64,000 nucleotides of DNA from UBA4722 sp044221135 (GTDB taxonomy: Bacteria; Pseudomonadota; Gammaproteobacteria; DSM-16500). The notes beneath the pieces are model-generated. The model saw only the letters and a program-made list of their open reading frames with translations, was not told where the DNA came from and ran no database searches. Of this stretch, positions 16,321 through 24,979 are shown one piece after another. The stretch spans positions 8,115 to 72,114 of the forward strand of contig JBGAPT010000007.1 of NCBI GenBank assembly GCA_044221135.1. The letters run 5' to 3'. Numbering within the stretch: the first letter of the stretch is position 1; each line of letters begins with the position of its first letter. A program made the translations under genes and the position numbers.

Positions 16321-17217
16321 ATGTCAGGACTCCGTATCAAGACAGGTACTACTCTCTTAATCACTGCATTCATATTCGCTTCAGCACAAGCGCAAGAGGA
16401 TACACCAGCAGCCTCTAGCAAGTCAGAAACCCCAACAACCCCTACCAAGTCAGAGAGTTATTTAAAAGAAATAAGAGACTGTTTGTTAGTCAATATCAAT
16501 AAGCTTCCTGTTTATTTACATCAACTCACTAAAATGGCCCTCAGTTGGTTAGCACCGGATGACTCAGACATTACAGCTACACAGCAAAATAACTTTGCGA
16601 CGCTGGCCAATCTACAATTGAAAAATTCGACACTGCAAATAGACAGCCAAAATAGATTTCTTCGTGATTTCTTAACCAACCCTTCATTACAAAATGATAT
16701 TATTTATCAAACTTTATTAAACCAACCTTATAATCCTAACACACCGTCTCAACCCATCGATCCAGCTTATGCTTATACGAAGTATGCCTCTGCGCTCAAT
16801 GTATCACACAAAGACATTCCACTGCCCATACACAATAAAAAAGCAGCGGCGGCTCAGCTTATGTATATCAATTACTATAAAACAAGTTCTGCGATACAAA
16901 CTTATAATGGCTACATTTTAAGTGAACTTTATGCTGATTTCAAAAATAAGAATGCGGTAAAACAAACACAAGATTCTCTTATCCAAAAAGCCAGTGACTC
17001 TGACTGGTTTACACAAATTGCTTCTGAAAATATAGGCATTGTACTGCGCCAAATCCTGCTCTATAACTCACAAACCTATGTACTACTTGCTCAACTCTTG
17101 GAAACACAAAAGAAATTATTAGCGTCCCAAGCTATGAACAACGCCCTACTTATTTCTATAAACCAAGAAGAGGAAGGTCGACTCTATGCCAAAGCAAACG
17201 GACAGGTACCCGATTAA
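16321..17217 (+). CDS. icmX: Dot/Icm periplasmic protein IcmX
   Basis: Periplasmic Dot/Icm component thought to sit in the central channel region. The 298-residue precursor has a signal peptide (about 1-24, ending AQAQ), a Ser/Thr/Pro linker to about 45, and a helical C-terminal domain with SDWFTQIASENIGIVLRQIL and LLETQKKLLASQAMNNALL, which I recognise as the conserved IcmX end. It is shorter than Legionella IcmX (about 466 residues), mainly in the N-terminal part. AAGGAATTATTATTT precedes the ATG. Confidence 0.85.
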   Translation: MSGLRIKTGTTLLITAFIFASAQAQEDTPAASSKSETPTTPTKSESYLKEIRDCLLVNINKLPVYLHQLTKMALSWLAPDDSDITATQQNNFATLANLQLKNSTLQIDSQNRFLRDFLTNPSLQNDIIYQTLLNQPYNPNTPSQPIDPAYAYTKYASALNVSHKDIPLPIHNKKAAAAQLMYINYYKTSSAIQTYNGYILSELYADFKNKNAVKQTQDSLIQKASDSDWFTQIASENIGIVLRQILLYNSQTYVLLAQLLETQKKLLASQAMNNALLISINQEEEGRLYAKANGQVPD

Positions 17218-17283
17218 TACAAGCGTAAAATGCAATGACGTGATGATATAACATTTGCTTTTCCGCCAATAAAATTCATACCT

Positions 17284-18150
17284 TTAATCCACATTCTGCA
17301 CTTGCTCACGGATCTGTTCAATCAACACTTTTAACTCTACAGAAGCTCTTGTTGTATCAACATCGGTTGATTTTGCACCCAACGTGTTTGCTTCCCGATG
17401 CAACTCTTGCATCAAAAAATCCAAACGCCGACCTGACACACCGCCCTGTTTTAAAATACGGCGTACTTCAGAAATATGTGCATCAATACGGTCTAGCTCT
17501 TCCATCACATCCGTTTTTTGTGCAAATAAAACAATTTCTTGCTCAAGACGCTCTGCATCCAACTCAAGTTTGGCATCACTAAACCGTGCAATTAATCGTT
17601 CACGCTGATACGTCAAAATTTCTGGCATATGCTGACGTATTTTAGTAACCTCCATTTTCATTTGCTCTAAGCGCTGTAAAAATAATTGCTTTAATTCCTC
17701 ACCCTCACGCGCTCGCGCTGCGACTAAATCTTCTAACGCTTTATCCAGCAACACTAACACTTGATCCTGAATCACCTCCAAGTCTATTTCTGCCATTTGA
17801 AAAATACCCGGCCAATGTAGAATATCCATAGGATTCACTGGCGCAGCAGATTTTAATTTTTGCGCGATGATTTCACTCGCATGACACAGCTGGTCTGAAA
17901 GAGCATGATTAATTGTAATGCCTATGCCTAACGTATCACTGGGTTGAAACCGTAAATGACATTCAATTTTACCGCGCTTAATATGATGACGAATACACTC
18001 ACGCATAGGTGCTTCTAAAGCATGCAACGTTTCTGGCAATCGCAGTATCATTTCAAGATAACGATGATTAATCGAACGCAGCTCGCACACTGCAGTGCCC
18101 CAATCGCCTTGCCCCTGGATTCTTGAAAAAGCGGTCATACTCTGGATCAT
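17284..18150 (-). CDS. yicC: YicC family endoribonuclease
   Basis: YicC family proteins are recently characterised RNases acting on small RNAs. The 288 residues start with the standard MIQSMTAFSR, then CELRSINHRYLE and LPETL, and the C-terminal half contains LDFLMQELHREANTLGAKS, the hallmark of the family. It is divergent from rph, the usual pairing in gammaproteobacteria, and convergent with icmX. Confidence 0.94.
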   Translation of the reverse strand: MIQSMTAFSRIQGQGDWGTAVCELRSINHRYLEMILRLPETLHALEAPMRECIRHHIKRGKIECHLRFQPSDTLGIGITINHALSDQLCHASEIIAQKLKSAAPVNPMDILHWPGIFQMAEIDLEVIQDQVLVLLDKALEDLVAARAREGEELKQLFLQRLEQMKMEVTKIRQHMPEILTYQRERLIARFSDAKLELDAERLEQEIVLFAQKTDVMEELDRIDAHISEVRRILKQGGVSGRRLDFLMQELHREANTLGAKSTDVDTTRASVELKVLIEQIREQVQNVD

Positions 18151-18182
18151 AGTGATTTTACCTTTTTTGATTTGCGTTTACC

Positions 18183-18265
18183 TGTGCCCGCGTGCATCTT
18201 CAATTCTAAATGACTGGGGCTTTTAATAAAAGCAAGGAGTTCACGCGCTTTTCAGCGGGAACTCC
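18183..18265. repeat. Partial family B repeat next to a GGAGTTC hairpin in the yicC-rph gap
   Basis: GTGCCCGCGTGCATCTT (18184 on) is half of the family B arm. The hairpin 18236-18265 (GGAGTTCACGC ... GCGGGAACTCC) matches the last hairpin of the insert in comF at 27 of 30 bases. The yicC and rph promoters must flank these. Confidence 0.75.
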
Positions 18266-18348
18266 TGAATAAGCATTAAAAATCGCATCTTGAGATGTAA
18301 TGGGTATATAATGTTCGCCCTGTCATCTATTTAATTAAAGAGAACACT

Positions 18349-19095
18349 ATGCGAACAAGCAAAAGAGAAAATAATCAATCACGCGAAATTCGCCTCACGC
18401 GGCACTATACAAAACATGCCGAAGGCTCAGTACTCGTAGAATTTGGCGATACTCAAGTCATTTGCACCGCGAGTGTCACACCGGGCGTTCCTCCTTTTTT
18501 AAAAAACACTGGCAAAGGCTGGCTAACCGCTGAATATAGCATGCTACCTCGCGCTACTCATGAACGCATACAACGGGAAGCAACGAAAGGCAAACAAAGC
18601 GGCAGAACACAAGAAATTCAACGTTTAATCGCCCGCTCCCTACGCGCTGCCGTCAACCTCAACGCTCTAGGTGAAAATACCATCACCATTGATTGCGATG
18701 TCATCCAAGCTGATGGCGGTACTCGCACTGCGTCCATCACCGGCGGCTGTGTCGCTTTATACGATGCCATTCACTATTTAAAACAAAAAACAAAATTAAA
18801 ATCCGACCCTTTCAAACAATTTATTGCTTCCCTTTCTGTAGGCATTGTCAGCGGCACACCCTTATTAGATTTAGATTATGCTGAAGATTCAAACGCTGAT
18901 ACGGATATGAATGTAGTCATGACTGAGCATGGCGGTTTTATTGAAGTGCAAGGAACAGCAGAAAAAGATCCCTTTAAACAGGAAGAATTGGATCAGTTAT
19001 TGGTATTGGCAAAAGCGGGCATTCAACAATTGATAGAAAAGCAGAAAGCTGTTTTGGGGTTATTTGATTTAAATGAATTTTCAGAATCGAAATAA
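18349..19095 (+). CDS. rph: Ribonuclease PH
   Basis: Phosphate-dependent 3'-5' exoribonuclease that trims tRNA and other RNA 3' ends. The 248 residues include the RNase PH run LTAEYSMLPRATHERIQREA, RTQEIQRLIARSLRAAV, and the active-site segment CDVIQADGGTRTASITGG. Full normal length, so unlike E. coli K-12 rph this copy is intact. A TATAAT is present at 18307-18312 upstream. Confidence 0.97.
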   Translation: MRTSKRENNQSREIRLTRHYTKHAEGSVLVEFGDTQVICTASVTPGVPPFLKNTGKGWLTAEYSMLPRATHERIQREATKGKQSGRTQEIQRLIARSLRAAVNLNALGENTITIDCDVIQADGGTRTASITGGCVALYDAIHYLKQKTKLKSDPFKQFIASLSVGIVSGTPLLDLDYAEDSNADTDMNVVMTEHGGFIEVQGTAEKDPFKQEELDQLLVLAKAGIQQLIEKQKAVLGLFDLNEFSESK

Positions 19096-19120
19096 TCCTC
19101 AGTCATATCATTGTAATCTG

Positions 19121-19257
19121 TGTCATCCCCGCGAAGGCGGGGACCCATCTTGCAAATACCACCAAACAATAAGTAGTACGATCGAAATTGAATTATCAAG
19201 AAATAAGGTAGTTAAGGAGACAAGTCACGATGGGTCCCCGCCTTCGCGGGGATGACA
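19121..19257. repeat. TGTCATCCCCGC family element (MITE-like), complete copy
   Basis: 137 bases with 28-base terminal inverted repeats beginning TGTCATCCCCGCGAAGG and continuing to GGGGACCCAT. The interior is AT-rich and carries no credible gene. It lies between rph and the convergent 19276 gene. Confidence 0.92.
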
Positions 19258-19275
19258 TGGAAAATAGATAAACCG

Positions 19276-19800
19276 TTATGGTTTTAACTTATGCTTTATC
19301 TGCGACTCTTGCTGAGAGGAATCTTGCTCAGAGAGTTGAAATAATCCTAAACGCTTCTTTGCTTTTGTAGCAAACTCTTTCGTCTGTGACACTGTATCCA
19401 ATCGCGCACGAGCATACGCTAAGGTAATGGGTGCGTTACTCAAAACCACTCGACTTTTATCACCACCAGCGGCCAAAAAACCCGCTTTATTTCTATCTAA
19501 CATCTCCTGTCTGCCTACGTCTACTAAGCGACCCTGCTGATTGCATTCCTCTTTGATAAAGTTTGCAACAATTTCTTTTACTACCAAAGTAGCAGGACGT
19601 CCCCATAAATCGTAATGGAAAAACACATCGAAAGAAGGATTTATTTTGATAAGCGATTCTTGCTTGCCGTGCTTGTAATGCACATAATGTGCTTTCTCCC
19701 TAAGCTGAGGATTTGTTTTTGATTGTTCTAATAAGTTTAATAAAGCTTGCTTTAATCCTGCAGGGCCTTCTGCGATTGTATCAGTATTTCTCGTTTTCAC
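19276..19800 (-). CDS. Hypothetical protein
   Basis: A 174-residue soluble, mixed charged protein that I do not recognise. No signal peptide, membrane segment or metal motif stands out; the C-terminus is rich in Lys, Ser and Gln (SSQQESQIKHKLKP). The start is GTG 19800, preceded by AGGT about nine bases upstream; there is no earlier ATG. It is flanked by a MITE-like repeat on one side and a 155-base AT-rich gap before xth on the other. It may be lineage-specific; an effector role is possible but unsupported. Confidence 0.65.
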   Translation of the reverse strand: MKTRNTDTIAEGPAGLKQALLNLLEQSKTNPQLREKAHYVHYKHGKQESLIKINPSFDVFFHYDLWGRPATLVVKEIVANFIKEECNQQGRLVDVGRQEMLDRNKAGFLAAGGDKSRVVLSNAPITLAYARARLDTVSQTKEFATKAKKRLGLFQLSEQDSSQQESQIKHKLKP

Positions 19801-19955
19801 CTGGGCTTACCTATCCTTAATGTATTAATCATATCGTCATTATATACAATTAACCTTAAGGTACCCTTAAGAGCTTAAAAAAACTGATTAAAAACATACA
19901 AAAGCACCGTAAAAATCTGCCCCCTGAGAGAGCCCAACAGAGAGCAGGTTAATAT

Positions 19956-20723
19956 CTACGTATAATCAACTAGTAATGGCGCATGATCCGAAAAACGCTG
20001 TTCTTTAAAGATTGACACTGACTTGATTGAGCTTAGCAATCCAGGTGTCACCACTTGATAATCAATCCGCCATCCTACATTTTTGGCCCAAGCTTGTCCA
20101 CGATTAGACCACCATGTATAGTGATCAGCCTCTTGGTTCAAATATCTAAAAGCATCAAAAAATCCCAATGAACTGAATAATTGATCCATCCACGCACGTT
20201 CTTCAGGTAAAAAACCAGAGTTTTTTTGATTCCCACGCCAATTTTTTAAATCAATTTGGCGATGCGCAATATTGAAATCGCCACAAAGAATGATTTCTTT
20301 TGATTTTGATATCAGTATTTTCAAATAATCCGCATAGCGTTTAAGAAAATTGAACTTAATTGCCTGACGAAGTTCACCACTGGTTCCTGATGGAAGATAA
20401 ACGGATGCAACACAATAGTCCGGGAAATGCGCTTCGATATAACGACCTTCTTGATCTGCTTCAGGCCAGCCCAGTCCAGTGATGACTTCCATCGGTTTTT
20501 GTCTGGAATAGATACCCACACCACTGTAGCCTTTTTTCTCTGCGCAATGAAAATAGCTATAATATCCTTCAGGCTGGAATAACTGATGTTGCAAATCAAG
20601 ATGTTGCGCTCTGACTTCTTGCACACACACAACATCAGCGTTTTGTTTTAGCATCCATTCAAAAAACCCTTTTTTAGCTGCAGAGCGGATACCATTCAAA
20701 TTCAGTGTAATAATACGTGGCAT
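19956..20723 (-). CDS. xthA: Exodeoxyribonuclease III (AP endonuclease)
   Basis: Mg-dependent DNA repair enzyme cutting at abasic sites and degrading DNA 3' ends. Family motifs in the 255 residues: LNLNGIRSAAKKGFFEW at 7-23, VCVQEVRAQ near 33 with the metal-binding Glu, GYSGVGIYS near 65, LCGDFNIAH near 145, the WWSNRG region, GWRIDYQVVTP, and the catalytic His in FSDHAPLLVDY at the C-terminus. It starts 12 bases after the asmA-like gene and is likely co-transcribed with it. Confidence 0.95.
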   Translation of the reverse strand: MPRIITLNLNGIRSAAKKGFFEWMLKQNADVVCVQEVRAQHLDLQHQLFQPEGYYSYFHCAEKKGYSGVGIYSRQKPMEVITGLGWPEADQEGRYIEAHFPDYCVASVYLPSGTSGELRQAIKFNFLKRYADYLKILISKSKEIILCGDFNIAHRQIDLKNWRGNQKNSGFLPEERAWMDQLFSSLGFFDAFRYLNQEADHYTWWSNRGQAWAKNVGWRIDYQVVTPGLLSSIKSVSIFKEQRFSDHAPLLVDYT

Positions 20724-20735
20724 GGAATAAGAAAC

Positions 20736-22613
20736 CTAATGACCCAATAAATTTTGCAGCATTTCTCCAGCTTTTCCTTGCACTTTTTCTTTTATCTGGT
20801 CCTGCACTTTTAATTCAATTTTTTTAATTTGCTGATCCGCCACCGCTTTTACCAATACAGCCGTGTCCAGACGAATGGAAGGATCTTTAAGGCTGCCTAC
20901 AATATTGATTGGTATAGGCAACCCATAGAGATTTCCCCAATCATTTTTTTGGTCCATCGTTGATTGGCTCAATACTGTTTGCAAATGATAATCTATTTTT
21001 TGATTCACCAAATCAATAGTACCCTTACCATTCGTTTTAAAACGTGGAGAATTAAGCGCTAAATCATCATTCACCATCACACCGTCACGAAACACAACAT
21101 TCCCCGTCATGCTATCAAACGTAGTTTGCTTGGTATCTGTTGTCATCAGTGCTTTCTGTTTTAACACTGAATAGGCGCTATCAATTAAATAACCAATGTC
21201 CATTCCTTGTAAAACACCCTGGTTAAAGCTGATATGCCCTGTACCATTTAAGTTTTTAACCATGGCATCGGAGTTACTTCCCGCAGCAGTTGTTATTTGC
21301 AATTCTATATTACCCATGCCTTTCAGTTTAAGCTTTTGATTATTACTTCCTAAATCTTGCAGCAACGGCTCTACATGCACATTCAACAATTTACTTTGCA
21401 TAGCAATTTGCGGCACTGCGCCAGTCAAATTCACTTTCACATTCGATTGCAAATCACCTTGATAAAAATTCGCCGTAATAGGCGCTAATTCTAAAATGCC
21501 AATTTGATAATGCATAGGAATAAGAACATGACTAAGCTTGACATGTTTCGCTTCTATGGTGTCAATCTTAAATTTGCCTTGCACATCAATAGCATTAGCT
21601 GCTGCTGTAAAATCAATATCACCACTCATATTTTTAAGCACTTGCACATTCACCATATCTTGACCCACACTTTGCAATAATTCTTTCAAATCAAATGGCT
21701 GAATTTGAAAATGGCCGGTCGCATAAGGAGCTGCTGTCAAATCCACTACACCGATTTTTCCAGTCAGGTCCAATGGACCCATTTGCCCATGAAAATGAGT
21801 CCATTGCACTGTTTGTTGTTGCAAGTCTGCAATTACATCGCCTGTCAACCGCCAATCAAATTTCTTGGTATCTTGCTGCAACTGTGCAATCAATATAAGA
21901 TCACGAAAAGAAAAAATTTGCTGGTCTATACTCAACGACGTTTCGCTAGTCAATTTTACATGACCTGACAATGCTGGGTTTTTAGTTCTGAAATGAAATT
22001 CACTGGAAATAGGAAAAGGCTTTAAAAAACTAATATTTTTAGCCTTCAAACTCAGGTTCTCAATGCTGCCAACTTGTTTTTTCTGTTTATCTGTCCAGTT
22101 AACTTCCGCACGAGTCACTTCAATACCCGATATCAGTAATCCAGCAGATAATTTTTTCATTTGATTATCATGGGAGTGATCGGTTGAAAAAGGTTTCGCT
22201 GTATCCGCTAAGGGCTGTTGAAATTGCCAATTATTCTTGCCATTGGCCTCTGTAATCAAATTTAATTTTAATCCATCCAGCAAAATACCGCTGGATTCAA
22301 TTCTGTTATGTAGTAACGGAAATAACTTTACGCCAATCGTTGCATGTTGCATTTCAGCAAATACTTTTTGTTCAAAACCAGCAGGATTGCTCAATACGAT
22401 ATGCCCTGTTTTTACTCCTAAATAAGGAAACAGTGACCATGATAAATCCCCTTCAATAGTCAGCTGGCGACCGGTATATTTTAAAACTTGCTCGGCAATC
22501 AGCGGCTTAAAGCGATTAGGATTCACAAAGGTTACCAAACAGACGGCCGTCAGAATAATGAGTAAAACCAAAATACTGACAAAAGCCCCTAGCCATTTTA
22601 TAGATTTTCTCAT
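20736..22613 (-). CDS. AsmA family protein
   Basis: Inner-membrane anchored periplasmic protein of the AsmA group, members of which are linked to phospholipid traffic and outer-membrane assembly. One N-terminal membrane helix (about 8-30) is followed by the conserved NRFKPLIAEQVLKYTGRQL and the N-terminal AsmA domain, and by a C-terminal AsmA_2 region with ATAAGSNSDAMVKNLNGTGH and LNSPRFKTNGKGTIDLVNQ. The 625 residues are within the family's range. GGAG is present before ATG 22613. tRNA-Gly lies 22 bases upstream on the same strand. Confidence 0.92.
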   Translation of the reverse strand: MRKSIKWLGAFVSILVLLIILTAVCLVTFVNPNRFKPLIAEQVLKYTGRQLTIEGDLSWSLFPYLGVKTGHIVLSNPAGFEQKVFAEMQHATIGVKLFPLLHNRIESSGILLDGLKLNLITEANGKNNWQFQQPLADTAKPFSTDHSHDNQMKKLSAGLLISGIEVTRAEVNWTDKQKKQVGSIENLSLKAKNISFLKPFPISSEFHFRTKNPALSGHVKLTSETSLSIDQQIFSFRDLILIAQLQQDTKKFDWRLTGDVIADLQQQTVQWTHFHGQMGPLDLTGKIGVVDLTAAPYATGHFQIQPFDLKELLQSVGQDMVNVQVLKNMSGDIDFTAAANAIDVQGKFKIDTIEAKHVKLSHVLIPMHYQIGILELAPITANFYQGDLQSNVKVNLTGAVPQIAMQSKLLNVHVEPLLQDLGSNNQKLKLKGMGNIELQITTAAGSNSDAMVKNLNGTGHISFNQGVLQGMDIGYLIDSAYSVLKQKALMTTDTKQTTFDSMTGNVVFRDGVMVNDDLALNSPRFKTNGKGTIDLVNQKIDYHLQTVLSQSTMDQKNDWGNLYGLPIPINIVGSLKDPSIRLDTAVLVKAVADQQIKKIELKVQDQIKEKVQGKAGEMLQNLLGH

Positions 22614-22635
22614 ATGCTTTCTCCACCTTGGACAT

Positions 22636-22709
22636 TGGAGCGGGTGATGGGAATCGAACCCACGCTAAGAGCTTGGGAAGCTCCCGTTCTACCATTGAAC
22701 TACACCCGC
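22636..22709 (-). tRNA. tRNA-Gly (anticodon CCC)
   Basis: Minus-strand 74-base sequence folds as a standard cloverleaf: acceptor GCGGGTG/CACCCGC, D arm with AGTTCAATGGTAGAA, anticodon arm GGAGC-TTCCCAA-GCTCT giving anticodon CCC, and T arm GTGGG-TTCGATT-CCCAT... The CCA end is encoded (TCCA, 22636-22639 as TGGA). It resembles E. coli glyU. Confidence 0.95.
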
Positions 22710-22721
22710 AAATTAACGCTG

Positions 22722-22751
22722 ATTATGTCATTATCTGGATTAAAAAACCAA
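22722..22751 (-). promoter_or_regulatory. Candidate promoter for tRNA-Gly
   Basis: On the minus strand TTGGTT (22751-22746) and CATAAT (22727-22722) are separated by 18 bases, with the tRNA 5' end 12 bases further on. Confidence 0.4.
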
Positions 22752-22760
22752 TAGGAATGC

Positions 22761-22944
22761 ATATACCCATAATACCTCAAGCTGCGAGATTTTAACGCTC
22801 ATCTTACTTCGAATTTGAAGCTTTTTCCAATTAAAAAATCCTCACAATACAATGAGTATTACTCGGATTTTTTAATTGAAAAAAGCTTCAACTTCTCGTA
22901 AGCTGAACGTTAAAATCTCGCAGCTTGAGGTATTATGGGTATAT
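22761..22944. repeat. 184-base palindromic element ending at a start codon
   Basis: Terminal inverted repeats of 37 bases (ATATACCCATAATACCTC... at 22761-22797; complement at 22908-22944). A second pair of arms inside (GAAGCTTTTTCCAATTAAA near 22816 and complement ending near 22889) makes almost the whole unit self-complementary. The last base is immediately before ATG 22945 of the YqfO-like gene. This is a non-autonomous element by structure; no transposase gene is present. Confidence 0.92.
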
Positions 22945-23256
22945 ATGTACAAAATCTGCTTTTATGTCCCCGCCACACACGTTGAACAAGTCAAACAAGC
23001 CATGTTTGAAGCAGGCGCCGGTAAACTAGACAACTATAGTCACTGTGCTTGGCAAGTATTAGGTGAAGGACAATACCTACCTCTTGCCGGCAGCAAACCT
23101 TTTCTTGGCTTACAACAACACTTATCAAAAGAAGCAGAATATAAAGTAGAGATGATGTGTACAGATCAATTCATTCATGATGTGATTGCTGCGTTAAAAT
23201 CAAGTCATCCGTACGAAGTGCCCGCTTATCAAGTGATTGCTTTGGAAGAGTTCTAA
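22945..23256 (+). CDS. YqfO/Nif3-like domain protein
   Basis: A 103-residue protein matching the stand-alone YqfO insert domain found beside or inside Nif3/DUF34 proteins. Typical features are the start YKICFYVPATHVEQVKQAMF, the segment GAGKLDNYSHCAWQVLGEGQ, and the end SSHPYEVPAYQVI. Function is not established. A longer frame begins at 22876, but those 23 residues come from the palindromic element, so ATG 22945 is preferred. No clear ribosome-binding site is in the usual window; GAGG lies 14 bases upstream, inside the element. sbcB follows one base after the stop. Confidence 0.85.
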   Translation: MYKICFYVPATHVEQVKQAMFEAGAGKLDNYSHCAWQVLGEGQYLPLAGSKPFLGLQQHLSKEAEYKVEMMCTDQFIHDVIAALKSSHPYEVPAYQVIALEEF

Positions 23257-23257
23257 C

Positions 23258-24646
23258 TTGGATACTTATTTGTTTTATGACATTGAAACCACCGGTTTAA
23301 GCAAAGCTTTTGACCAGGTGTTACATTTTGCAGCGATCCGCACTGACCGCTCATTAAAAGAATTAGAACGTTATGAAATAAAAATCAAACTCAATCCTGA
23401 CGTGATTCCTTCACCAGCAGCTATCATTACACATCACATGAGCTTAAAAGAAATTGCAGAAGGTATGAATGAATTCGATGGCATTAAACAAATTCACCAC
23501 TGGTTAAATATGCCTGGCACCATTAGCTTAGGCTATAACACATTGCGTTTTGATGATGAATTCTTACGTTTTTCTTTTTATCGTAATTTATTACCTCCTT
23601 ATACGCATCAATATGCCAATCAATGCGGACGCATGGATTTGTATCCGATGGCAGTCATGTATTTTCTTTTTAAAAACACTCTTTTAAAATGGCCAGTGAT
23701 TGAAGGAAAACCGTCATTTAAACTCGCTGAGTTAAGCGCGGCAAATCATCTTGCAAAAGGACGCGCCCATCATGCCATGGTAGATGTGGAAGCAACACTC
23801 GCTTTAGCGAGACTTTTCTTTAAAGAGCGCGACATGTGGGATTATCTCGCAGGTTATTTTAATAAAGAGCAGGATCAAACTCGTTTACGAGATTTACAAA
23901 ACGCGCCCGCACTGATGATTGATGGCATTTTAGGCGCCGAAAAATATTATCAAAGTCCCGTATTATTTTTAGGTATGCATCAACACTACAAAAATCAAAT
24001 GCTGTGGCTTCGCTTAGATACTGAAGAACTCACCAAAATAACACCGGAAACAATCCCAGAAGTCCTTGTAGTCCATAAAAAAATAGGAGAACCTAGTTTT
24101 ATCCTGCCATTCAAAGAACGCTTTTTACAGCACTTGACGCCTGAGCGCAGAGCACTGATTGACTCAAATAAAAAATGGCTAGAACAACACCCAGGCATTT
24201 TTTCACAACTGATCGCCTATCACACTGACTATCAATACCCCTTTTACCCAGATACCGACGTAGCAGCGGGTCTCTATATCAATGGATTCTGGAACTCTGC
24301 GGAAATACATTTTTGCAATACATTTCACACAGCAAGTCACAAACAAAAAGCAGCATTAACAGAACACACTCAAAACCCACGACTACAAATGCTCGCATTG
24401 CGTATTCTTGGAAACCATTACCCAGAAACATTAACAGCCCATCAAACCGAACAATTTGCTGACTATATGAAAAAAATAAATTCCTCTGCTGACAATGAGA
24501 TTTTAATTGACTACCAAGGGAAAAAACGATTAACCCCTCGCGTCGCACTGAATGAGATCCTGGAGTTACGAAAAGATTCTAAACTCACTTCCGTACAGCT
24601 TGAATTACTACATGAATTAGAAACTTATTTGCAATCTACGGATTAA
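23258..24646 (+). CDS. sbcB: Exodeoxyribonuclease I
   Basis: DEDDh 3'-5' single-strand DNA exonuclease. Motifs: FYDIETTGL (Exo I, near residue 6), GYNTLRFDDEFLRFSFYRN (Exo II, near 100), and HHAMVDVEATLALARL (Exo III, near 172); the SH3-like and helical C-terminal domains follow. About 462 residues, normal for ExoI. I choose TTG 23258 because GGAAGAG (23244-23250) is seven bases upstream; the frame's earlier TTG at 23237 lies inside the previous gene. Coupled with the YqfO-like gene. Confidence 0.94.
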   Translation: MDTYLFYDIETTGLSKAFDQVLHFAAIRTDRSLKELERYEIKIKLNPDVIPSPAAIITHHMSLKEIAEGMNEFDGIKQIHHWLNMPGTISLGYNTLRFDDEFLRFSFYRNLLPPYTHQYANQCGRMDLYPMAVMYFLFKNTLLKWPVIEGKPSFKLAELSAANHLAKGRAHHAMVDVEATLALARLFFKERDMWDYLAGYFNKEQDQTRLRDLQNAPALMIDGILGAEKYYQSPVLFLGMHQHYKNQMLWLRLDTEELTKITPETIPEVLVVHKKIGEPSFILPFKERFLQHLTPERRALIDSNKKWLEQHPGIFSQLIAYHTDYQYPFYPDTDVAAGLYINGFWNSAEIHFCNTFHTASHKQKAALTEHTQNPRLQMLALRILGNHYPETLTAHQTEQFADYMKKINSSADNEILIDYQGKKRLTPRVALNEILELRKDSKLTSVQLELLHELETYLQSTD

Positions 24647-24732
24647 CGTAATAGCTTCTCCTCGTCACGTCATTGCAATCTGAGTTATCTCCACGAAATT
24701 TGCTTTGCTACTGTATTGTCACCGCACCTATC

Positions 24733-24936
24733 TGTCATCCCCCGCTCTCTTCTCTGTCATCCCCGCTCTCTTCTCTGTCATCCCCGCGAAGGCGGGGACC
24801 CATTATGACTTGTCTCTTAATCTGTACTATTTTCTGGTCATTTAACTTTTACTGTATTGATTTATCATTCAGCGGAATCTATAAGATAGGTTCACAGTTA
24901 ATTCTAGATGGGTCCCCGCCTTCGCCGGGGATGACA
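24733..24936. repeat. TGTCATCCCCGC family element with extra tandem ends
   Basis: The 333-base gap between sbcB and the pilin-like gene holds a complete element at 24776-24936 with 28-base inverted ends (one extra C in the right arm), preceded by two tandem units of TGTCATCCCCGCTCTCTTCTC starting at 24733. No gene is seen in the gap. Confidence 0.9.
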
Positions 24937-24979
24937 CACAGCAGTAAATGACGAGAAAAAGTCGATGAGCTATTGCGAA

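Noticed and set aside
22636..22709. tRNA-Gly as an integration (att) site for an island
   Set aside because: No integrase gene or repeated tRNA 3' end is seen in the window.
22876..22944. Longer start for the YqfO-like protein
   Set aside because: The extra 23 residues are encoded by the palindromic element, and homologues start at the MYKICFYV position. Kept only as a possible fusion.
24733..24790. Tandem TGTCATCCCCGC units as a CRISPR-like array
   Set aside because: Only three units, spaced by about nine constant bases rather than unique spacers, and the repeat equals the end of a MITE-like element. No cas genes.
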